The translations under genes were made by a program, and so were the position numbers. Shown here one piece after another: positions 15,343 through 20,129 of a DNA stretch of 20,129 bases. The DNA lies in contig JASHVU010000304.1 in NCBI GenBank assembly GCA_030044455.1, forward strand, positions 1 to 20,129, written 5' to 3'. Every line of letters starts with the position of its first letter. Within the stretch, counting starts at the first letter, position 1. The notes under the pieces were generated by a model, which was given only the letters and a program-made list of their open reading frames with translations, was not told where the DNA came from and did no database searches. The DNA comes from Acidobacteriaceae bacterium (GTDB lineage: Bacteria > Acidobacteriota > Terriglobia > Terriglobales > Acidobacteriaceae).

Positions 15343-17835
15343 CTACTGAGCCGTGACCTCAATCCCCGTGCCGTCGTCAGCAATGATGAAGACAATTCCG
15401 TGCGCCGTACGCGAGAGCGAAACCGGCTTCGAGTTGACAAGTAGCGTTCCTTTCTCCGGCTTCCATCCGAAGACTTCGGCGCGGATCTCCTTCCACCACG
15501 CGGGATAGGAACCTTGATGTGGGCCGATGGTCAGGTGCAGGCCGTCTTTTGCCACCCGGCAGCTGAAGCTCATGCGCAGGTAGGCGCCCTTCCTGAAGTC
15601 GAAGCTTTTGCCGTCATCCTCATAGAGTTCACCGGCGCAATTGTCGCCTGCGTAGATGCGCAGGGTAAGTGGCCCGTGCGGAATCTCGGCGGTGCTTTCA
15701 ACCAGCGGCTCTATGGGCAAAATGGCGCCGGCGCGCACGTAGACCGGAAGATCGGCCAGCCTCGGTGAAACGCTGGTGGAATAGGTGACGGTGCGGTCGG
15801 GCGCCCCGGGAATGGGAGGATCAGGCGGAGGCAGTTTGGCCGGTTTACCGGTCCAGAAGTCGTACCAGAGCGGGGTGGGAAACTCGACCGAGTAAGCATC
15901 GACCTCGTCTGGGTACGGCGAGGGCGCGATCAGCAAGTCGGAGCCAAGCATGAACTCGCCCGTCGCCCCGTTGTCGAGATCGATGGGGTGGCCATCCGAC
16001 GCAGCGTTCGGAAACTCGAGAAAGAGCGGCCGGACCATCGGCAAACCGGTGCGCGAGGCCTCATCGGCAAGCGTGTAGAGGTATGGCATCAGCTCATAGC
16101 GGGTTTCAATGAAGTGGCGGCGGATGGATTCCTGCCTCGGACCACCCACCCACGGCTCCTGATCGGCTGTGCCTTTTTCCGTATGATCGCGGTCCATGGG
16201 CTGGAAGGTTGCCACCTCAAACCACTTGGTCAGCAGGTCCATCGAAGGCGATCCGGAGTAGCCGCCCACGTCTGCGCCCGTGAAAGCAAATCCGCTCAGG
16301 CCCAGATTCTCGATCATGGGCGTGGTCAGGCGTAGATGGTTCCAACTACTCGAATTGTCGCCGGTCCAGGTAGCAGCGTAGCGCTGGCCGCCGGCGTAGG
16401 TGGCGCGAGTGAGCACGAATGGGCGCGAGTTGGGGTCAATCGTAAGCAGCCCGTCAAATGTGGCGCGAGAGTTCTCCATGCCGTAGACGTTGTGAATCTC
16501 GGCGTGGGTCGCGTTGCGGGATTCGAAACCAGGTTCGTCGATGCGGTGAACCACGTTCAGCGGCATGGTGGCCGTGGGCGTATTGAAGACCGAAGGCTCG
16601 TTCATGTCGTTCCAGAAGCCGTCGGCGCCGTCGCTCTTGAACTCGCGATAAAGCGTGCCCCACCACTCGCGCGTCTCCTGTCGCGTGAAGTCAGGAAAAA
16701 GGCTGGGGCCCGGCCACACCTGGCCTGAGTAAATTGAGCCATTTGGATTCTTCACGAAATCGTCCCCGGCGAGGCCCGTGTCGTACGGCGGATAGGTCGG
16801 CTCGGGGTAGTTGGCGATGTGCAGGTCAGTGATCATGACCGCGTGAAAGTCTTCGGCCTGGAGTTTGGCCATGAGCCCTTTGAGGTCTGGGAACCTTTTC
16901 GTGTTTACAGTAAAGGGACGGTTGTGATCCTGGTAGTCGATGTCGAGGTAGATGGCGTCGGCGGGAATGTGGTCGGCACGAAGATGATTCGCAATCTCAA
17001 GCACGCGCGCCTGCGACATATAGCTGTAGCGAGACTGCTGAAAACCAAGCGACCAGAGGGGCGGAAGCGGCGGCTTGCCGGTGAGCCATGCATACGTTTC
17101 GACGACCTGCTTTGGCGTAGGTCCGTAGAAGATGTAGTAGTCGATGGGCCCGTTGACTGCGCCGAAGGAATAAGCGTTGGGAAGCTCCTTGCCGAAGTCG
17201 AAGCTGGACCTCCAGGTGTTGTCGAGCAGCACGCCAGCGGCGCGGCCGGCGCGAAACGTCATGAAGTACGGAATGGCCTTGTAGAGCGGGTCGGTGGATT
17301 CCTGAAAGCGATACGCGTCGGTGTTCCAGAGGGTGAAGGCCTCGTTGCGCCGATCGAGAGGTCCGGTCTTGTCGCCGAGGCCGAAATAGTGCTCGTCAAT
17401 CGGCATGGCTTTGTAGATGCGGAACTCATTGCCATCGAAGCGAACCGGGCGCGCGTCCTGGCTGACGATGTTGGCGTCGGAGTCGCGAACGGTAAGCTCA
17501 AGCGTGGCCGGGTCGACCGCGACTGTAAGCGCAGACGTGTGGAAGCCTGCACCGCGCATTCCACCTGCCGGAGTAACAGCAACAGAGGCGTGGCGCGCCT
17601 CGTCCAGCACTGCCCATGACGCATCTTCAGGAGGATCTTCCCCGCGCCAGATGCGGACGCGAAGAACATCATTGCGTAGAGCTGTGACGCGTTCGTGCAC
17701 ATCGCCCGCACAAACCTCGACGCCATTGAGAAGTGACGAAACGGTGCTGGCCGGGGCCGCAGATTGCTGCGCCCTAGGTGCAACAGCGGCGAAAGAAAGT
17801 ACACAAAGTGCGGAAAAAGGGCGAATGAAACGCAT
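15343..17835 (-). CDS. Family 31 glycoside hydrolase (alpha-glucosidase/alpha-xylosidase), exported
   Basis: An 830-residue retaining alpha-glycosidase. A signal peptide covers about 1-23 (FSALCVLSFAAVAPRAQ). An N-terminal beta-sandwich (about 35-240) contains EHYFGLGDKTGPLDRRNEAF (148-167). The TIM barrel follows, with PPLWSLGFQQSRYSYMS (258-274), ADAIYLDIDYQD (292-303), the nucleophile motif DGFWNDMNEPSVF (405-417, Asp410) and the acid/base region ATWTGDNSSSW (488-498, Asp493). C-terminal beta domains run from about 690 and include the GELYEDDGKSFDF block. GGAG lies 5 bases before the ATG. It is the last gene of an operon after a TonB receptor and a TPR protein, 66 bases from the latter. 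The periplasmic or outer-surface location and the operon suggest trimming of imported alpha-gluco- or xylo-oligosaccharides; the exact substrate is undetermined. Confidence 0.94.
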   Translation of the reverse strand: MRFIRPFSALCVLSFAAVAPRAQQSAAPASTVSSLLNGVEVCAGDVHERVTALRNDVLRVRIWRGEDPPEDASWAVLDEARHASVAVTPAGGMRGAGFHTSALTVAVDPATLELTVRDSDANIVSQDARPVRFDGNEFRIYKAMPIDEHYFGLGDKTGPLDRRNEAFTLWNTDAYRFQESTDPLYKAIPYFMTFRAGRAAGVLLDNTWRSSFDFGKELPNAYSFGAVNGPIDYYIFYGPTPKQVVETYAWLTGKPPLPPLWSLGFQQSRYSYMSQARVLEIANHLRADHIPADAIYLDIDYQDHNRPFTVNTKRFPDLKGLMAKLQAEDFHAVMITDLHIANYPEPTYPPYDTGLAGDDFVKNPNGSIYSGQVWPGPSLFPDFTRQETREWWGTLYREFKSDGADGFWNDMNEPSVFNTPTATMPLNVVHRIDEPGFESRNATHAEIHNVYGMENSRATFDGLLTIDPNSRPFVLTRATYAGGQRYAATWTGDNSSSWNHLRLTTPMIENLGLSGFAFTGADVGGYSGSPSMDLLTKWFEVATFQPMDRDHTEKGTADQEPWVGGPRQESIRRHFIETRYELMPYLYTLADEASRTGLPMVRPLFLEFPNAASDGHPIDLDNGATGEFMLGSDLLIAPSPYPDEVDAYSVEFPTPLWYDFWTGKPAKLPPPDPPIPGAPDRTVTYSTSVSPRLADLPVYVRAGAILPIEPLVESTAEIPHGPLTLRIYAGDNCAGELYEDDGKSFDFRKGAYLRMSFSCRVAKDGLHLTIGPHQGSYPAWWKEIRAEVFGWKPEKGTLLVNSKPVSLSRTAHGIVFIIADDGTGIEVTAQ

Positions 17836-17901
17836 GATGACTCCGGTATTAATTTCGGTACATAAGCTGCATTTGCGGGATGAACGTTATAAGTTGTGCA
17901 G

Positions 17902-19854
17902 CTAGGGCGTGGAAGCCTGCGACGCCACTGCTTCAACCGGAGACAGGTCCGGATCTTCAACCCGCTTGACTCCGCGGGCCTCGCGCTGCTGCTTGATAAG
18001 TTTCATGCGGTTGAGAGCTTCGGTTGCGTCTTTGCTGTCGCCGACCTGCCGGTAGAGTCGGGCGAGGAGATACTCGACTGACCCGTCGGTGTCACTCGAC
18101 TCACCCAGCTTCAACTGCTCAATCGCCTCTTTGTTATTGCCTGTTTCAGCGTAGGCCTTGCCAATGAGCGCATGAATGCCAGGAAGCATTCTCGGTTTGG
18201 CGTTGAGGCTTTTCTTGAGATACGATACAGCTTCAGCGAACTGCCGCTGGTCGATCAGAGCCTCGCCCATAAGCAGGTTCCATTCGGGATCGTCGGGACT
18301 GCGGTCCAACGCGGCCTGCGCGAGAGATACGGCGCCTTTGGAGTTGTAGTTGTCGAGATACGAAGTGGCAAGGCCGAGCGTCGCAGCGGGATCCGATGGG
18401 GCAAGTGAGAGAGCCTTCCGGTATTCGCCCTGTGCGTCGTCTTCCCGCTCAAGCTGATGGTAGATGTTGCCGAGAAGGACGTGGCTCCGGACCGAGTCAG
18501 GCTCGAGCTCCTGAAAATGAGACAGAGATAGAAGGGCGAGGCGTTCGTTGGCCCGAATCGACCAGTACATCGCCTCCACGGAGTGCGGATCGAGAGCACG
18601 AAGCTCAGTTGCCGCTTCGGATGCTCTGCGATTGTCGCCGGTTAAGAAAGCGCAGGCGGCCAGCAGGCGGAGGCGCGCGGGACTGATCGGTTTTGGCCCG
18701 GCATCGATGCGCTTTTCGCAAAGCTCGAACTGGCCGGCCGCGTAATACTCTCCGGGGGTACGAACCGGTGCGGCTTCAGTTGACTCGGCCGCCACCTCCG
18801 CGGAAGACTCCTGAGGCGCTGCAAAGCCTGACTGGTTGAAGGCGGCGAGCAGAGCTTCGCGCGCGCCCGCAGGCAATGTGGAGTTGTCGAATGAGGCGAC
18901 ATTGTTGACCAAGGCCGAGGACTCCTGCCTAGACAAACTTTCCGCAAGCGTCGAAACATTGGCCGAGAAGAATCCATGATCACGTTTCCAAAGTTCGCCG
19001 AGCGTCTTGAGAGCCTGGCCGGTGTCGCCCTTGTCGATGGCTAGGTGCGCCTCGCCAATGAGCGCCAGGCCGCACTCGGCGTGATGACTGCGCTCGTCTG
19101 CAAAGGCGGAAGCGGCGCCGTCCTGGTCGTGCTCGCGGATGAGCGCGAATCCCAGCTCGGAACGGATGCAGGGTGGCTGCGGGTCAGTATCGAGCAGAGT
19201 CTTATAGAGGCTTGCGGCCTCTCCGAATCGCCCCTGCTTTCGTAATGATTCTGCGTAAAGCGCACCGGAAAATGGTGACTCCTTCCCCACCGAAGACATG
19301 AAGTACGCATCGTTCTCAACCTGATCGAGACGGGCGATGCCGAGCGTGAACCACGCTGGTCCGAGATTCGGGTCCAGCGCAATTGCGCGATTGAGCTCTT
19401 TTGCGGCTGAGTCAAATTTGTCGACCCGAATGTAGGCACGGCCCAGCGCAAGCGGCGCTTGCGGATCGGAGGGATTGATCCGCTCAGCCTTGGTTAAATA
19501 TGGAATTGCTTCTTCGGATTTCCCCGTATGTTGGTAATCGATGCCGAGAAACAGATTTGGCACGTAGAGCGACGGATTGATGTGCAGTGCTTTCTGAAAG
19601 CTCATGATGGCGCCGCTCGTGTCTCCAATTTCGTGCTGCATGAGCCCAAGGTTTGCCCACAGCTCCGCCATTTCAGGGCGCAGCTTTGCCGCCCGGCCGT
19701 AGTTGTCGGCAGCGGACGCATAATCGTTGGCGGCCTGGGCCTTTTCAGCCGCGGCCACCAGCGATTCGAAACTTGATGCCGGCGCCTGCTGGCCAAGCCC
19801 GGCGAAGGGCCCGGCCAGCAGAATCAGCATCAGTAAGTTGACGCATGTTTTCAC
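17902..19854 (-). CDS. Exported tetratricopeptide-repeat protein
   Basis: A 650-residue protein with a signal peptide (MKTCVNLLMLILLAGPFAGLG, 1-21) and about a dozen TPR-like helix pairs. Clear units include AAEKAQAANDYASAADNYGR, ELWANLGLMQHEIGDTSGAI, VPNLFLGIDYQHTGKSEEAI, APLALGRAYIRVDKFDSAAK and, after a Ser/Ala/Glu-rich break near 345-365, HVLLGNIYHQLEREDDAQGE and IHALIGKAYAETGNNKEAIE. TPRs bind other proteins, so a scaffolding role at the envelope is likely. The start is a GTG at 19854, 8 bases after the stop of the TonB receptor gene, with no good Shine-Dalgarno, which suggests translational coupling. It sits between the receptor and a GH31 enzyme; similar TPR genes often accompany TonB receptors in Acidobacteria. 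The fold is secure, the function inferred. Confidence 0.9.
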   Translation of the reverse strand: MKTCVNLLMLILLAGPFAGLGQQAPASSFESLVAAAEKAQAANDYASAADNYGRAAKLRPEMAELWANLGLMQHEIGDTSGAIMSFQKALHINPSLYVPNLFLGIDYQHTGKSEEAIPYLTKAERINPSDPQAPLALGRAYIRVDKFDSAAKELNRAIALDPNLGPAWFTLGIARLDQVENDAYFMSSVGKESPFSGALYAESLRKQGRFGEAASLYKTLLDTDPQPPCIRSELGFALIREHDQDGAASAFADERSHHAECGLALIGEAHLAIDKGDTGQALKTLGELWKRDHGFFSANVSTLAESLSRQESSALVNNVASFDNSTLPAGAREALLAAFNQSGFAAPQESSAEVAAESTEAAPVRTPGEYYAAGQFELCEKRIDAGPKPISPARLRLLAACAFLTGDNRRASEAATELRALDPHSVEAMYWSIRANERLALLSLSHFQELEPDSVRSHVLLGNIYHQLEREDDAQGEYRKALSLAPSDPAATLGLATSYLDNYNSKGAVSLAQAALDRSPDDPEWNLLMGEALIDQRQFAEAVSYLKKSLNAKPRMLPGIHALIGKAYAETGNNKEAIEQLKLGESSDTDGSVEYLLARLYRQVGDSKDATEALNRMKLIKQQREARGVKRVEDPDLSPVEAVASQASTP

Positions 19855-19862
19855 TTGGCGAT

Positions 19863-20129
19863 CTACCAGTAGAACTTCCCTGCGAACTGGACGACTCTGC
19901 CAGGGAACGCGGTCGTGATAAGCCCGAAACTTCCGGGACTATACAAACTCATATTCCCAGGTCCGGGGGCATAGAAGTTTGGATGGTTAAAGGTGTTGAA
20001 GGTTTCAAGCCGGAACTGAGCCCTCATCGCCTCGCGTATCTCCCAGTTTTTCTCAAGAGCGCTATCCCAGTTTGTGTAATGGGGTCCGCGAAGATTTGAG
20101 AGGTAGCGGGAAGCGGTGCCGAAACTGCA
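19863..20129 (-). CDS. TonB-dependent receptor (Oar-like), C-terminal end, cut by window edge
   Basis: Translated by hand, the minus strand from 20129 gives 88 residues and a TAG at 19863-19865. The segment NWEIREAMRAQFRLETFNTF, followed by NHPNFYAPGPGNM, then SPGSFGLITTAFPGRVVQFA and a terminal GKFYW, is the standard C-terminus of acidobacterial TonB-dependent/Oar-like outer-membrane receptors: alternating residues of the last barrel strands and a terminal aromatic residue for BAM recognition. The protein should span the outer membrane and import a large substrate, most likely an oligosaccharide given the GH31 gene in the same operon. The N-terminus, plug and any TonB box lie outside the window. 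Confidence 0.9.
   Translation of the reverse strand, partial: CSFGTASRYLSNLRGPHYTNWDSALEKNWEIREAMRAQFRLETFNTFNHPNFYAPGPGNMSLYSPGSFGLITTAFPGRVVQFAGKFYW

Noticed and set aside
16819..17619. 266-codon plus-strand open frame
   Set aside because: It is fully antisense to the GH31 gene, whose frame is supported by catalytic motifs; long antisense frames are expected in GC-rich DNA and the translation has no family features.

Overview
This 20.1 kb window looks like part of a chromosome from an acidobacterium (class Terriglobia/Acidobacteriaceae-like). The evidence is composition and gene content. The DNA is GC-rich, one gene is an 810-residue ADOP-type FtsX/MacB permease (a family expanded in Acidobacteria), and the right edge holds the C-terminus of an Oar-like TonB-dependent receptor ending in FYW. 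There are secreted DUF4382/DUF5666-like lipoproteins, and short dispersed palindromic repeats built on TGGGTGCCCCACC. No rRNA, tRNA, CRISPR array, transposase or integrase gene was seen.

Layout, left to right. 1-293 (-): N-terminal part of an alkyladenine DNA glycosylase, cut by the window edge. 342-1829 (-): a lipoprotein. 1919-2059: a repeat-rich spacer. 2060-2533 (-): a Bcp-type peroxiredoxin, divergent from 2691-4178 (+), a secreted low-complexity protein with four or five DPDRPTLHK-type motifs. 4181-4293: first copy of a 113-bp MITE-like repeat. 4443-5447 (+): acyl-lipid/acyl-CoA desaturase with a strong terminator. 5515-5790 (-): a small two-helix membrane protein, divergent from 5915-6676 (+), an unrecognised protein. 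6677-7014: a second repeat-rich spacer. 7015-8161 (-): a CPBP membrane protease downstream of a ribbon-helix-helix protein with a consensus promoter. 8250-10352 (+): a two-gene unit of zinc metallopeptidase and ATP-grasp ligase. 10435-10794 (-): a Tic20/DUF4870-like membrane protein. 11164-11684 (+): a truncated, frameshifted GH1 beta-glucosidase pseudogene whose last in-frame stop lies inside the second MITE-like copy (11677-11789). 11808-14240 (-): the ADOP permease. 14704-15240 (+): an RlpA/DPBB protein. 15343-20129 (-): a polysaccharide-utilisation-like operon (TonB receptor, TPR protein, GH31 glucosidase).

How the parts may work together. The right-hand operon fits outer-membrane uptake and exo-hydrolysis of an alpha-glucoside or xyloside. 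The metallopeptidase/ATP-grasp pair is the best candidate for an under-described biochemical system: one enzyme predicted to form a peptide or amide bond beside one predicted to cut peptides. The two near-identical 113-bp elements, one at the breakpoint of a decayed glycosidase gene, are the clearest structure not explained by coding genes. Several genes (5915, 14704, possibly 2691 and 8250) have a TANNNT box directly before the start and no Shine-Dalgarno, which suggests leaderless transcripts, whereas others (1829, 2533, 10794, 17835) have clear Shine-Dalgarno sequences.
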